From Nonomuraea polychroma (GTDB lineage Bacteria; Actinomycetota; Actinomycetes; Streptosporangiales; Streptosporangiaceae): a DNA stretch of 64,000 nt. A program made the position numbers and the translations under genes. The notes under the pieces are model-generated. The model searched no databases and had not been told where the DNA came from. It saw only the letters and a program-made list of their open reading frames with translations. The stretch covers positions 3,224,001-3,288,000 of the forward strand of contig NZ_SAUN01000001.1 in NCBI RefSeq assembly GCF_004011505.1. The letters are read 5' to 3'. Positions 33,538 to 42,531 of this stretch are shown piece after piece (position 1 is the first letter of the stretch; each line of letters opens with the position of its first letter).

Positions 33538-34962
33538 CTAGGCCGGGCGTTCGGCGCGGTCGCCGGACCAGTCCGTGTGGAAGGAGCCCTCCTTGTCCAC
33601 CCGCCGGTAGGTGTGCGCGCCGAAGAAGTCGCGCAACCCCTGCACCAGCGCCGCGGGCAGCCGGTCGCGCCGCAGCCCGTCGTAGTACGCCAGCGCCGAC
33701 GAGAACCCCGGCGTGGGCACGCCGATCTGCACCGCCGTGGTGACCACGCGCCGCCACGCGTCCTGCGCCGCGTCCAGCGCCGCCGCGAACGTCGGGTCCA
33801 CCAGCAGCGTCGGCAGGCCCGGGTCGGCGTCGTACGCGGCTCGGATCCGGTCCAGGAACTTCGCCCTGATGATGCAGCCGCCACGCCAGATGGTGGCCAT
33901 CGCGCCCAGGTCCAGATCCCAGCCGTACTCCTTGGAGGCGGCCGCCATCTGGTCGAAGCCCTGCGCGTACGCGACGATCTTGGACGCGTACAGCGCCTGC
34001 CGCACGTCCTCGATGAGCTCCCGCCCGCCGACCCCGGACAACTTCGGCCCCGCCAGCGACGCGGCCGCGGCCCGCTGCTCCGGGTGCCCGGACAGCGCCC
34101 GCGCGAACGTCGCCTCAGCGATGCCCGTCACCGGGACCCCGAGGTCGAGCGCGCTCTGCACGGTCCAGCGGCCGGTGCCCTTCTGCTCGGCCTGATCCAC
34201 CACGACGTCCACGAACGGCTTGCCCGTCTCGGCGTCCACCTGCTCGAGCACCTCGGCGGTGATCTCGATCAGGTACGAGTCCAGGTCGCCCCGGTTCCAC
34301 TCCCTGAACACCTCGGCCAGCTCGGCCGGGGTCGCGCCCAGGGCCTGGCGCAGCAGGTCGTACGACTCGGCGATGAGCTGCATGTCCGAGTACTCGATGC
34401 CGTTGTGCACCATCTTCACGAAGTGCCCGGCGCCGTCCGGCCCGACGTGCACCGAGCACGGCACCCCGTCCACCTTGGCCGAGATGTCCTGCAGGATCGG
34501 CCCGAGCGCCTCCCACGACTCCTTCGACCCGCCCGGCATGATGCTGGGCCCGAGCAGAGCGCCCTCCTCGCCGCCGGAGATGCCGGTGCCGACGAAGTGG
34601 ATGCCCCGCTCGCGCAGCGCGGCCTCGCGCCGCCTGGTGTCCTCGAAGTGCGCGTTGCCGCCGTCGACGATCATGTCGCCCGGCTCCATCAGGTCGGCGA
34701 GCTGGTCGATCACCGCGTCGGTGCCCGCGCCCGCCTTGACCATGATGACCGCCCGCCGCGGCCGCTTCAGCGAGGCCACGAAGCCGGCGAGGTCTTCCGA
34801 CGGCACGAACGTGCCCTCCCCGCCGAACTCCTTGACCAGCTGCTGGGTACGGCCGTACGTCCGGTTGTGCACGGCCACCGCGTAGCCGTGCCTGGCGAGG
34901 TTGCGTGCCAGGTTGCGCCCCATGGTGGCCAGGCCGGTGACGCCGATGTCTGCCAAGTCCAT
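33538..34962 (-). CDS. gnd: 6-phosphogluconate dehydrogenase, decarboxylating
   Basis: Pentose phosphate enzyme of 474 residues converting 6-phosphogluconate to ribulose-5-phosphate with NADP. The Rossmann start DIGVTGLATMGRNLARNLA, HNRTYGRT, the signature GGNAHFEDT and the catalytic block VGPDGAGHFVKMVHNGIEYS are all present; the C-terminal IGVPTPGFSSALAYYDGLR also fits. Length equals the long GndA form. ATG 34962 has GAGGAG eight bases upstream. It supplies ribulose-5-phosphate and NADPH, a functional complement to the ribose operon though not linked in transcription. Confidence 0.95.
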   Translation of the reverse strand: MDLADIGVTGLATMGRNLARNLARHGYAVAVHNRTYGRTQQLVKEFGGEGTFVPSEDLAGFVASLKRPRRAVIMVKAGAGTDAVIDQLADLMEPGDMIVDGGNAHFEDTRRREAALRERGIHFVGTGISGGEEGALLGPSIMPGGSKESWEALGPILQDISAKVDGVPCSVHVGPDGAGHFVKMVHNGIEYSDMQLIAESYDLLRQALGATPAELAEVFREWNRGDLDSYLIEITAEVLEQVDAETGKPFVDVVVDQAEQKGTGRWTVQSALDLGVPVTGIAEATFARALSGHPEQRAAAASLAGPKLSGVGGRELIEDVRQALYASKIVAYAQGFDQMAAASKEYGWDLDLGAMATIWRGGCIIRAKFLDRIRAAYDADPGLPTLLVDPTFAAALDAAQDAWRRVVTTAVQIGVPTPGFSSALAYYDGLRRDRLPAALVQGLRDFFGAHTYRRVDKEGSFHTDWSGDRAERPA

Positions 34963-34975
34963 TGTCAAAGCTCCT

Positions 34976-35642
34976 CTATGGGGAATACGCATGGTCCAGC
35001 CCGGGAGTTCGGCGGGATATTCCGTGTCGGTCGAACCGCACGCCGATTTCGTCGAGCCTGTTCAGCATGTCCGCCGGATCGGCGTACACCCTTAAGGCCC
35101 CCGCACGTTCGAACTCGTCCCTCCCGTACCCACCGCTGGTCGCGGATCACGGGGACTTCGTCGCAACAGTTGCCCTCCGTAAAGAGCGCCGGCCCGGCGG
35201 GCGGCGAGCAGGTCCCAGACGTTGTCGCCCACCACCATGGCATGCCGCGGATCCACGCGCACCAGGGCGGCGCCCGTGCGAGCGTACCCACTGGTCGCGA
35301 TCGCCCCGGCACGCCCCGCGCGCCGAGCTCGGACAGCAGCTCGGCCGCGCCGGGCAGCGGCTTGACGGAATGGACCTGCCGCTCGTACGCCTCCATGTGC
35401 ATGGTCTGCAACTGGTCGATCTGCTCCCGCGTCAGCTCAGCCCGGTCTCACGCAGCAATGCGCTGACGAACAACCCGCCGCTCATCCCGATCCACCGGTG
35501 GATGCGCCACACCGACAGGTCGATCCCCATGCCGGCCAACGCCTGCCGCCAGGCGATGACGTGCTGGTAGACGCTGTCGATCAGAGTGCACGTCGAGGCC
35601 GAAGAGAAAAGCGGGCGCCGGAGCCTGCGGCAAGTCGCTCAT
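34976..35642 (-). pseudogene. HAD-family hydrolase pseudogene
   Basis: A HAD phosphatase can be followed from ATG 35642 to TAG 34976 only by switching frame. It begins PAPAFLFGLDVH where AFLFDLDGT is expected; one extra base after LD shifts the frame, and the second frame reads IDSVYQHVIAWRQALAGMGI. A missing base near 35440 ends it at GLS-stop; the third reads LTREQIDQLQTMHMEAYERQ. A further shift follows ARGVP, and the segment between SGYART and VDPRHAMVVGDNVWDLLAA lacks about 35 family residues. The end VYADPADMLNRLDEIGV is recognisable. At least three frameshifts and a deletion: clearly dead. Confidence 0.85.
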
Positions 35643-35666
35643 GGGTTCCATGACACCATGAGAGCC

Positions 35667-36311
35667 ATGCGGATCATCATCGCGGGAGGACACGGGAAGA
35701 TCGCGCTGCGCCTGGCGGAGCGCCTGAAATCCGGCGCGGTCGGCCTGGTGCGCAACCCGGCCCACGTCGCCGACGTCGAGGCCACCGGAGCCGAGGCCGT
35801 GGTGTGCGACCTGGAGAAGGCGAGCCTGGACGAGGTGACGGAGATCGTACGCGGCGCCGACGCCGTCGTGTTCGCGGCGGGGGCGGGACCCGGCAGCGGC
35901 GCGGCACGCAAGGACACCGTGGACCGGGCCGCGTCCGTGCTGCTCGCCGACGCGGCCGAACGGGCGGGCGTTCGCCGCTTCATCCAGATCTCCTCCATGG
36001 GCGCGGGCAAGCCGCCGGCGCCCGGCCGGGACGAGGTGTGGGCCGCCTACATCGACGCCAAGACCGCCGCCGAGGACGACCTGCGCCGCCGCGACGGCCT
36101 GGCCTGGACGATCCTCCGTCCCGGCCGCCTGACCGACGAGCCGGGCACCGGCCTGGTCCGGCTGGCGCCCGAGGTGCCACCGGGCGCGGTGCCGCGCGAC
36201 GACGTGGCCGCCGTGATCATGGCGCTGCTCGACAACCCGGGCACGGCCGGCCAGACCCTGGAACTCGTCTCCGGCGAGACTCCCATCCGCACCCTCGTTG
36301 CCGCAGAGTGA
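35667..36311 (+). CDS. NAD(P)H-binding SDR-like protein
   Basis: Atypical short-chain dehydrogenase of about 214 residues (NAD(P)H-binding/NmrA-like). MRIIIAGGHGKIALRLAERL carries the GxxGxxG nucleotide loop; IQISSMGAGKPP and YIDAKTAAEDDLR provide the Ser and Tyr-xx-x-Lys-like positions (Y...AK), and WTILRPGRLTDEPGTG is diagnostic. ATG 35667 chosen; 35658 is an alternative. It diverges from the HAD pseudogene and is followed by an aldo/keto reductase remnant. Confidence 0.88.
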   Translation: MRIIIAGGHGKIALRLAERLKSGAVGLVRNPAHVADVEATGAEAVVCDLEKASLDEVTEIVRGADAVVFAAGAGPGSGAARKDTVDRAASVLLADAAERAGVRRFIQISSMGAGKPPAPGRDEVWAAYIDAKTAAEDDLRRRDGLAWTILRPGRLTDEPGTGLVRLAPEVPPGAVPRDDVAAVIMALLDNPGTAGQTLELVSGETPIRTLVAAE

Positions 36312-36321
36312 GACTCGTGCC

Positions 36322-36498
36322 GGGCCGCGCACCATGGAGCACCTGGAGAGCCGGCTCACCGCCGCCGACGTGCGGCTGAGCGACGACGTGCTCGACCGGA
36401 TCGACGAGATCGTCGCCCCCGGAGTCACGCTCGACCCGGCCGACGCGGGCCGGCAGCCGCCCCAGCTGTCCGACGCGAATCTGCGCCGGCGCCCCTGA
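36322..36498 (+). pseudogene. Aldo/keto reductase C-terminal remnant
   Basis: About 58 codons match only the extreme C-terminus of AKR enzymes: GPRTMEHLESRLTAADVRLS, then DDVLDRIDEIVAPGVTLDPA. The catalytic barrel is absent; the frame upstream runs into the SDR gene. It is a deletion remnant, perhaps left when the SDR gene was joined here. Its last 15 codons and stop are tandemly repeated downstream. Confidence 0.8.
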
Positions 36499-36553
36499 CC
36501 GGATGCCGCCCCAGCCGGCCGACGTGAGCCTGCGCCGGCGCCCCTGACCGGAT
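36456..36553. repeat. 49-bp tandem duplication of a gene tail
   Basis: Two units of 49 bp start at 36456 and 36505. Unit 1 holds the last codons (PPQLSDANLRRRP and TGA) of the aldo/keto reductase remnant; unit 2 repeats them with changes (PPQPADVSLRRRP and TGA). Confidence 0.9.
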
Positions 36554-36626
36554 ACTTGCCTGCCGCTGGCTATCGCTTGCGGTCCGCGCGGCTAAGTGTG
36601 CCCTGGAGGGTAGAGGGGGCACTTCG

Positions 36627-39128
36627 ATGGCGGACATGCCGTTCAGGTCGTTTTTCGGCGGGGACCCGTTCAGAGGGTTCGAGGAGCTCACGGGCCGGGT
36701 GTTCGGCGGGATGGAGGGCTGGCCGCCGACCCGGCCCAGTGTGCAGCGCGTGGACGTGGGCAAGCTGCTCAGCGCCTCGGCCAGAGAGGTGCTGCGCCGC
36801 GCGCTGGAGGCGGCCGGGCAGCGCGGCGCGCCGGACCTCGACGTGCTCGACCTGCTCGACGCGCTGATCGACGACGCCGCCGCCCAGGGCATGATGCGTA
36901 CGGCGGGGGTGGACCTGGGCCGCCTGCGTGACCGCATCGACGAGATGGCGGGCCCCGGCCAGCCCGCCGAGCCGCCCATGACCCTCACGCCCGCCGCCAA
37001 ACGCGCCATCCTGGACGCCCAGCGCATCTCCCGCGCCCTGCAGTCCTCCTACATCGGCCCCGAGCACCTGCTGCTCGCGCTGGCCGCCAACCCGGACTCC
37101 AGCGTCGCCCGCCTCCTGCAGCAGCAGGGTGTCTCGGCGAACGAGCTGCAGCAGGCCATCATGGCGGGCCCGGCCCGCCGGGGCGACGGCCGCCGGGCGA
37201 CGACGAACACGCCGGCGCTGGACGAGTTCGGCCGGGATCTCACGGAGGAGGCCAGGCAGGGCAGGCTCGACCCGGTCGTCGGCCGCGAGGACGAGATCGA
37301 GCAGTCGATCGAGGTGCTGTCGCGCCGCACCAAGAACAACCCGTGCCTCATCGGCGAGCCCGGTGTCGGCAAGACCGCCATCGTCGAGGGCATCGCCCAG
37401 CGCATCGTCAACGGCAGCGTCCCCGACACGCTCAAGGACCGCCGCGTGGTCGCCCTCGACCTGACCGGCATGGTGGCCGGGACGAAATACCGCGGCGAGT
37501 TCGAAGAACGCATCAAGAAGGTCATCGACGAGGTGCGCGAGCACGCCGACGAGATCATCGTCTTCATCGACGAGGTGCACAACCTGGTCGGCGCCGGCTC
37601 CGCCGAGGGCGGCATGGACGCGGCCAACATCCTCAAGCCCGCCCTGGCCCGCGGCGAACTGCATGTCATCGCCGCCACCACGATCGACGAGTACCGCAAG
37701 AACATCGAGAAGGACGCCGCGCTCGAACGCCGCTTCCAGCCGCTCCTGGTCGCCGAGCCGACCGTCGAGGAGACCGTCGAGATCCTGGCGGGACTGCGGG
37801 ACGCGTACGAGGCCCACCACCAGGTCCGCATCACCGACGAGGCGCTCGACGCCGCCGCGAGCCTGTCGGCCCGCTACATCTCCGACCGTTTCCTGCCCGA
37901 CAAGGCCATCGACCTGATGGACCAGGCCGCGGCCAGGGTGCGGCTGCGCTCGCGCACGCCCGGCAGCGACGTGCGGGAGCTGGAGGAACGCCTGGACTCG
38001 CTGCGCCGCGACAAGGACCAGGCCGTCGCCGCCGACGACTTCGACCGGGCCAAGGACCTGACCAGGGAGATCGACAAGATCCGGCCCGAGCTGCAGCGCG
38101 CCAGGCAGGGCAGGGACACCGTGCCGCAGGTCATGGTGGAGGACATCGCCGAGGTCGTCTCCCGCCGTACCGGCATCCCCGTCACCCAGCTCACCGAGCA
38201 GGAACGCGACCGCCTCATGCGGCTCGAAGAGCACCTGCACCAGCGCGTCATCGGCCAGGACGAGGCCGTGACCGCGATCGCGGAGGCGGTACGCAGGGCG
38301 CGGGCGGGACTGTCCGACCCCAACCGGCCCATCGGCAGCTTCCTGTTCCTCGGCCCGACGGGCGTCGGCAAGACGGAGCTGGCCAGGGCGCTCGCCGAGG
38401 CCCTGTTCGGCGGCGAGGACCACATGGTGCGCATCGACATGAGCGAGTTCCAGGAACGGCACACGGTCTCGCGCCTCATCGGCGCGCCGCCCGGATACGT
38501 CGGGTACGAGGAGGCGGGCCAGCTCACCGAGGCCGTACGCCGCCGCCCGCACGGCGTGATCCTCCTCGACGAGGTCGAGAAGGCCCACCCGGACGTCATG
38601 AACATCCTGCTGCAGATGCTCGACGACGGCCGCCTCACCGACGGTCAGGGCCGCACGGTCGACTTCACCAACACGATCGTCATCATGACCAGCAACATCG
38701 GCGCCCCGCTCATCCTGGAGTCCACCGCCGACCCGGCACAGCTCGAGAACCAGCTCATGGACCTGCTGCGCCGCTCCCTGCGGCCCGAACTGCTCAACCG
38801 CATCGACGAGACGATCGTCTTCAAGCGGCTGGAACGCGAGCAACTGCGTCAGATCGTGGACCTGATGCTGGAGAAGACCCGGCAGCGGCTGCGCGGCCAG
38901 GACGTCGCGCTGGAGGTCTCGGACGCGGCCAAGGACTGGCTGGCGCAGCGCGGCTACCAGCCGGAGTTCGGGGCCCGGCCGCTGCGCCGCACGGTGCAGC
39001 GGGAGCTGGACAACCGGCTGTCCACGATGTTGCTGACCGGCGAGGTGGCCGAGGGCGGCAGGGTGACGGTCGACGTCGAGAACGACAACCTCCAGCTCAG
39101 GGCGTACAACCCCGAACCCGCCACCTGA
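36627..39128 (+). CDS. ClpC-like AAA+ unfoldase ATPase
   Basis: Hsp100 protein of 833 residues. A Clp-N repeat domain (about 50-180; [32 protein letters not shown]) precedes AAA-1 (Walker [14 protein letters not shown] near 242, Walker [10 protein letters not shown]), a UVR-like linker ([20 protein letters not shown] near 470) and AAA-2 ([16 protein letters not shown] near 576, [10 protein letters not shown]). The linker is ClpC-like, without the long ClpB coiled coil. However, the loop after [11 protein letters not shown] passes straight to [11 protein letters not shown] with no LGF/IGF-type tripeptide, so ClpP docking is doubtful. The N-terminal 30 residues ([16 protein letters not shown]) are unusual. 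It likely remodels stress-damaged proteins. Confidence 0.9.
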   Translation: MADMPFRSFFGGDPFRGFEELTGRVFGGMEGWPPTRPSVQRVDVGKLLSASAREVLRRALEAAGQRGAPDLDVLDLLDALIDDAAAQGMMRTAGVDLGRLRDRIDEMAGPGQPAEPPMTLTPAAKRAILDAQRISRALQSSYIGPEHLLLALAANPDSSVARLLQQQGVSANELQQAIMAGPARRGDGRRATTNTPALDEFGRDLTEEARQGRLDPVVGREDEIEQSIEVLSRRTKNNPCLIGEPGVGKTAIVEGIAQRIVNGSVPDTLKDRRVVALDLTGMVAGTKYRGEFEERIKKVIDEVREHADEIIVFIDEVHNLVGAGSAEGGMDAANILKPALARGELHVIAATTIDEYRKNIEKDAALERRFQPLLVAEPTVEETVEILAGLRDAYEAHHQVRITDEALDAAASLSARYISDRFLPDKAIDLMDQAAARVRLRSRTPGSDVRELEERLDSLRRDKDQAVAADDFDRAKDLTREIDKIRPELQRARQGRDTVPQVMVEDIAEVVSRRTGIPVTQLTEQERDRLMRLEEHLHQRVIGQDEAVTAIAEAVRRARAGLSDPNRPIGSFLFLGPTGVGKTELARALAEALFGGEDHMVRIDMSEFQERHTVSRLIGAPPGYVGYEEAGQLTEAVRRRPHGVILLDEVEKAHPDVMNILLQMLDDGRLTDGQGRTVDFTNTIVIMTSNIGAPLILESTADPAQLENQLMDLLRRSLRPELLNRIDETIVFKRLEREQLRQIVDLMLEKTRQRLRGQDVALEVSDAAKDWLAQRGYQPEFGARPLRRTVQRELDNRLSTMLLTGEVAEGGRVTVDVENDNLQLRAYNPEPAT

Positions 39129-39229
39129 CCGAGACGCTGTCGCTCGCGACAGCCCGCCAAGGCGCGGTGGACCGGATGGGTGTGCTAGACTGCAAGCAGT
39201 TGTAGTTGTGGTACCCATAAGACTTTGTG

Positions 39230-39267
39230 CGCGCCCGACAGAAGATCTTCGGGCGCGTTTTTGTTTT
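39230..39267 (+). terminator. Intrinsic terminator in cold-shock leader
   Basis: CGCGCCCGA (39230-39238) and TCGGGCGCG (39249-39257) make a perfect 9-bp stem with a 10-base loop, followed by TTTTTGTTTT. It lies 88 bp before the csp start, 102 bp after the clp stop. It may end the clp transcript or act as an attenuator of a long csp leader. Confidence 0.85.
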
Positions 39268-39303
39268 CCGGTCATCTCCGGATGGGCTCATCGCAGCGAC
39301 ACG

Positions 39304-39326
39304 GCAATTCGCACGGTGCGAATTGC
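39304..39326. promoter_or_regulatory. 23-bp palindrome upstream of csp
   Basis: Arms GCAATTCGCAC and GTGCGAATTGC are perfect complements around a single central base, ending 28 bp before the csp ATG. AT content is locally higher. It may be an operator for a dimeric regulator or, in RNA, a leader hairpin with temperature-dependent stability. Confidence 0.7.
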
Positions 39327-39354
39327 GTTTCCTGCACATCTCAAGGAGATCGAC

Positions 39355-39561
39355 ATGGCAACCGGAACCGTCAAGTGGTTCAACGCCGAAAAGGGCTTCG
39401 GCTTCATCGCACAGGACAACGGCGGACCCGACGTCTTCGCGCACTACTCCAACATCGTCGCCAGCGGCGGCTACCGCGAGCTGCACGAGGGCCAGAAGGT
39501 GTCCTTCGACGTCGTCCAAGGTCAGAAGGGTCTGCAGGCGGAGAACATCGTCCCCGCCTGA
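39355..39561 (+). CDS. Cold-shock protein (CspA family)
   Basis: Single OB-fold RNA/DNA chaperone of 68 residues. [20 protein letters not shown] contains RNP1 (KGFGFI), VFAHYSNI is RNP2 (usual VFVHFSAI), and the end [10 protein letters not shown] is typical. ATG 39355 follows AAGGAGAT. It melts secondary structure in mRNA. The upstream leader carries a terminator and a palindrome, fitting the complex leader control of csp genes. Confidence 0.95.
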   Translation: MATGTVKWFNAEKGFGFIAQDNGGPDVFAHYSNIVASGGYRELHEGQKVSFDVVQGQKGLQAENIVPA

Positions 39562-39576
39562 CCTGACACGGGTCAT

Positions 39577-39610
39577 GGATCCGGTCCCGCACCACAGCGG
39601 GATCGGGTCC
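39577..39610 (+). terminator. Terminator after csp
   Basis: GGATCCGGTCCCGC pairs imperfectly with GCGGGATCGGGTCC around a six-base loop, 15 bases after the csp stop. Confidence 0.6.
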
Positions 39611-39709
39611 TTGCCATGCCCGGCACCGTCATGCGAGCGGAGGCCGCGGGCGACGTCAGTTTCTTGCCAACGGTCGATTTATTCGCTGGCAGGCCGCATA
39701 CTGGAATCA

Positions 39710-39937
39710 ATGAGACATCAAGCCGCGGCCCGGCGACGCCTGCCTGGAAGTCCCTTCAACGTTGCGGAGCCCCCACCACCGCCCATTGAGCAGTTCGCCG
39801 TGCGCGACCAAGTCAGCCACGACAAATACGGCCTCGGCCGAGTGATCGCAGTCGAGCAAAATGTTGCCGTTCTGATTGATTTCGGTGCGGAGACGCGCCG
39901 CATCAACGCGCCGTATACCAAGCTTGTCAAACTGTGA
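39710..39937 (+). CDS. Free-standing Tudor-like (UvrD C-terminal type) protein
   Basis: Small protein of 75 residues. The half from residue 30 (FAVRDQVSHDKYGLGRVIAV then VLIDFGAETRRINAPYTKL) closely resembles the C-terminal Tudor-like domain of UvrD/PcrA helicases, which contacts RNA polymerase, but no helicase is attached. The N-terminus is basic with a run of five prolines. ATG 39710; ribosome site weak. It may bind polymerase or nucleic acid; function inferred only from resemblance. Confidence 0.65.
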   Translation: MRHQAAARRRLPGSPFNVAEPPPPPIEQFAVRDQVSHDKYGLGRVIAVEQNVAVLIDFGAETRRINAPYTKLVKL

Positions 39938-39975
39938 CGATGACCGCGCTCGTCGCGGGAGTGTGCGGTCGGCGG

Positions 39976-40296
39976 TCAGGCCGCCACTCGCAGACTTCGG
40001 TCCAGGCCGGTGAGATGCAGGAGCCGGGACATGTACGGGCGCGGGGCGGTCAGCGCAAGGGCGATCCCTTGCGCGCGAGCGCGGCGCTGGATGCCGACGA
40101 GCACGGCCAGCCCGCCGGCGTCGCAGAAGCTCACCTGTGACAAGTCGAGGATGAGCAGGTTGCTGCTGTGGCGCAACACGTTCAGGAGTTGCCGGCGCAG
40201 CGCCGCAGTGGTGAAGAGGTCGATCTCGCCGCTGAGGTGAATCGTGGTGGGGGCCGATGTCCCGGTCCCACCGAGCGGGCGGGTGTCACTGATCAT
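39976..40296 (-). CDS. STAS domain anti-sigma-factor-antagonist-like protein
   Basis: Protein of 106 residues with the STAS fold: IHLSGEIDLFTTAALRRQLL and LLILDLSQVSFCDAGGLAVL. In SpoIIAA/RsbV the motif is D-S-S-G-L with a phosphorylatable Ser; here it is D-A-G-G-L, so the switch residue is lost. It may be a constitutively active antagonist or act without phosphorylation. ATG 40296 has GGGAGA upstream. No kinase or sigma gene adjoins it. Confidence 0.85.
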   Translation of the reverse strand: MISDTRPLGGTGTSAPTTIHLSGEIDLFTTAALRRQLLNVLRHSSNLLILDLSQVSFCDAGGLAVLVGIQRRARAQGIALALTAPRPYMSRLLHLTGLDRSLRVAA

Positions 40297-40860
40297 GAAC
40301 GTCTCCCATCGGAGAAAGCCGGATTGAGACGCCTGCCGGCCAGAGCCCGGCCCGCCGCACTGGAAGGCGGTATCGGCCTTGACACGCCAGTGCTCGACGG
40401 CGAGAGGTGAAGGGGGACGGTTGGCGTCATGGGTGCCTGTCCGGGCCCCGCGAAGGGCCGAAGCCATGTTTCGCCGTGGGCGACGCCGACCTGAATGTCA
40501 ACGCACGAAATGTCCTCGGTATTTAGAGTATACCTCATACCCGAAGGCCATGTTTTGGAATTGTCAAATTCCAGAGATATTCGCCGACGCGATTTCCGGA
40601 AAACCCGCACAATGAGCTGTGCTCAGGAACACCCGGATTCGAGCTCCGAGGCACGCACCTGCGCTGGCGGCTGAGGCGGCGCACGATGAACGTCCCCGCC
40701 GGTGGGTGTGGGCCGCCGGCCGGACCCGCGGACCTGATAGGCGGCGCTCCCATCACACGCTTGGGCGATGCCCTGACGGTCGGCGCCGCGCTTCACTTCC
40801 GGAATGGGGGATTCGGAGGACCGGCAGGTAAACCTCTTTTCTTCCTTCAAACCAGTGGCC
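40297..40860. other. Long intergenic region with AT-richer core
   Basis: No convincing gene. The stretch 40490-40600 is markedly AT-richer and holds two dyads: GGTAT-N7-ATACC at 40518-40534 and TGGAATT-N4-AATTCCA at 40556-40573. On the minus strand a GGGTAT near 40537 recalls SigB-type -10 elements, which would suit the STAS gene, but I cannot place a matching -35. Confidence 0.5.
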
Positions 40861-42531
40861 TTAGGAGAGGGCCGCGCGGGCGCGTTCCCGGCATTCCTGC
40901 AGGGTGAGCGCCGCAAGGGCTTCCCGGACTGCGGGAACGCACACCGGGGCCATGGACAGGCTCGTCACGCCGAGCCCCACCAGCAGGGGAGCGAGCAGCG
41001 GGTCGCCCGCCGCCTCGCCGCACACGCCGACCGGCTTGCCCGCCTCCCGCCCCGCCTCAGCGCACATCGCGATCAGCTCCAGGAGGGCCGGCTGGCGCGG
41101 GTCGAGCAGGTCGGCCAGGGTGGAGTGCTGACGGTCGGCGGCGAAGGTGTACTGGGCCAGGTCGTTGGTGCCGATGCTGAGGAAGTCCACCTCTTGCAGC
41201 AGCCGCCGCGCCCGCAGGGCCGCCGCCGGCACCTCCACCATCACCCCGACCCTGGCGATGCCCTTGGCGCGGGCGCGGCGGGCGAAACCGGACGCCTCGC
41301 CCATCGTGGTGACCATGGGCGCCATCACCCACGCCTGCGTGCCGGTGGCCTTGGCGGCCTCGGCGATCGCGTCCAGCTGGGTCTCCAGTACGGCGGGCAG
41401 CAGGCGGTCGACCCGCAGGCCACGGACGCCCAGAGCCGGGTTCGGCTCCTCCGGCAGGCCCAGGAAGGGCAGCGGCTTGTCGGTGCCGGCGTCCAGCGTG
41501 CGGACGATGACCGTCTCGGCCTGCGTGAACACCTCGGCGTAGGCCGCTACCTGCTCCTCGAACGTGGGCGCCTGCTTGCGGTCCAGGAACAGGAACTCCG
41601 TGCGGAACAGCCCGACGCCCTCCGCATCCGGACGCAGGTCCGCGGCCGAGCCGATGTTGAGCAGCAGCTTCACCGGGTGGCCGTCGGCGGTCCTGCCGGG
41701 GCCGTGGCTCGCCGCCAGCCGGGCCTTCTCCGCGCGGTCGCGCTCCCTGACCTCGGCCGCCTCCTCGGCGGTGAGGCCGACGGCGATCTCGCCGGTCATG
41801 CCGTCCACGCCGACGACGGTGCCGTCGGGGACGCCGGCGATCTCGGGGCAGGCCACCACCGCGGGCAGGCCCCGGCCGCGGGCCAGGATGGCGGTGTGGC
41901 TCGTCGGACCGCCCCGGGCGGTGATCAGCGCGAGCACGTCGTCGCCCAGGCCGGCGGTGTCGGCGGGGGAGAGGTCTTCGGCCACCAGCACGTACGGGTG
42001 GCCGGGGGAGGGGAGCCCCGGCATGGGCAGGTCGAGCGCGAACGCCACCGCGCGGTGCTTGAGATCGTCCAGATCGGCGGCCCGCTCCGCGAGGTAGCCG
42101 CCGAGCGCCGCCAAGGCGTCCCGATGCCGGGTGAAGGCCGCGTCCAGGGCGTGCGCGGCGTCGAGGCCGTCCCTCGCCCGTCCCTCGGCTTCCTCCCGTA
42201 ACATCGGGTCGTCGGCGATCATGGCGAGTGCCTCGAGGATCTCGGCCGCCTCGCCGTGAGCGGCGGTGGCGCGCTGGGCGAGGTCGGCGGCGACCGCCCC
42301 CAGCGCCTTGACGACCGCGGCGGCCTCGGCGCCGGGGTCGGCGACCGTACGGGGAGCGGGCAGCCGCGGCGGAGCGGCCATCCGGATCACGGGGCCGGCC
42401 GCCCGCCCCTGACTGACCCCGAGCCCGGTGATCCGCCCAGCGGCACCGGTCCAGGGGCCGCCGGTAGGCAAGGTGTCAGGACGGATGCCGTCGGCGGGCG
42501 AGGGGCCGTCGGTGGGGGTGGTGTCAGGCAT
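40861..42531 (-). CDS. ptsI: PTS enzyme I
   Basis: General PTS phosphotransferase of about 556 residues: autophosphorylates with PEP and passes phosphate to HPr. The phospho-His signature GGPTSHTAILARG, the PEP-binding GVGLFRTEFLFLDR and SIGTNDLAQYTFAADR are intact. The first ~30 residues (TPTDGPSPADGIRPD) are a non-conserved extension. ATG 42531 overlaps the ptsH stop by 8 bp. It is the last gene of the sugar-alcohol PTS operon. Confidence 0.95.
   Translation of the reverse strand: MPDTTPTDGPSPADGIRPDTLPTGGPWTGAAGRITGLGVSQGRAAGPVIRMAAPPRLPAPRTVADPGAEAAAVVKALGAVAADLAQRATAAHGEAAEILEALAMIADDPMLREEAEGRARDGLDAAHALDAAFTRHRDALAALGGYLAERAADLDDLKHRAVAFALDLPMPGLPSPGHPYVLVAEDLSPADTAGLGDDVLALITARGGPTSHTAILARGRGLPAVVACPEIAGVPDGTVVGVDGMTGEIAVGLTAEEAAEVRERDRAEKARLAASHGPGRTADGHPVKLLLNIGSAADLRPDAEGVGLFRTEFLFLDRKQAPTFEEQVAAYAEVFTQAETVIVRTLDAGTDKPLPFLGLPEEPNPALGVRGLRVDRLLPAVLETQLDAIAEAAKATGTQAWVMAPMVTTMGEASGFARRARAKGIARVGVMVEVPAAALRARRLLQEVDFLSIGTNDLAQYTFAADRQHSTLADLLDPRQPALLELIAMCAEAGREAGKPVGVCGEAAGDPLLAPLLVGLGVTSLSMAPVCVPAVREALAALTLQECRERARAALS

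Noticed and set aside
39190..39266. tRNA or small RNA gene before csp
   Set aside because: A terminator is present but no cloverleaf or T-loop signature; kept as a leader terminator rather than an RNA gene.
36570..39275. 901-codon open frame antisense to the ClpC-like gene
   Set aside because: No recognisable motifs; forward frame has intact Walker motifs and family length.
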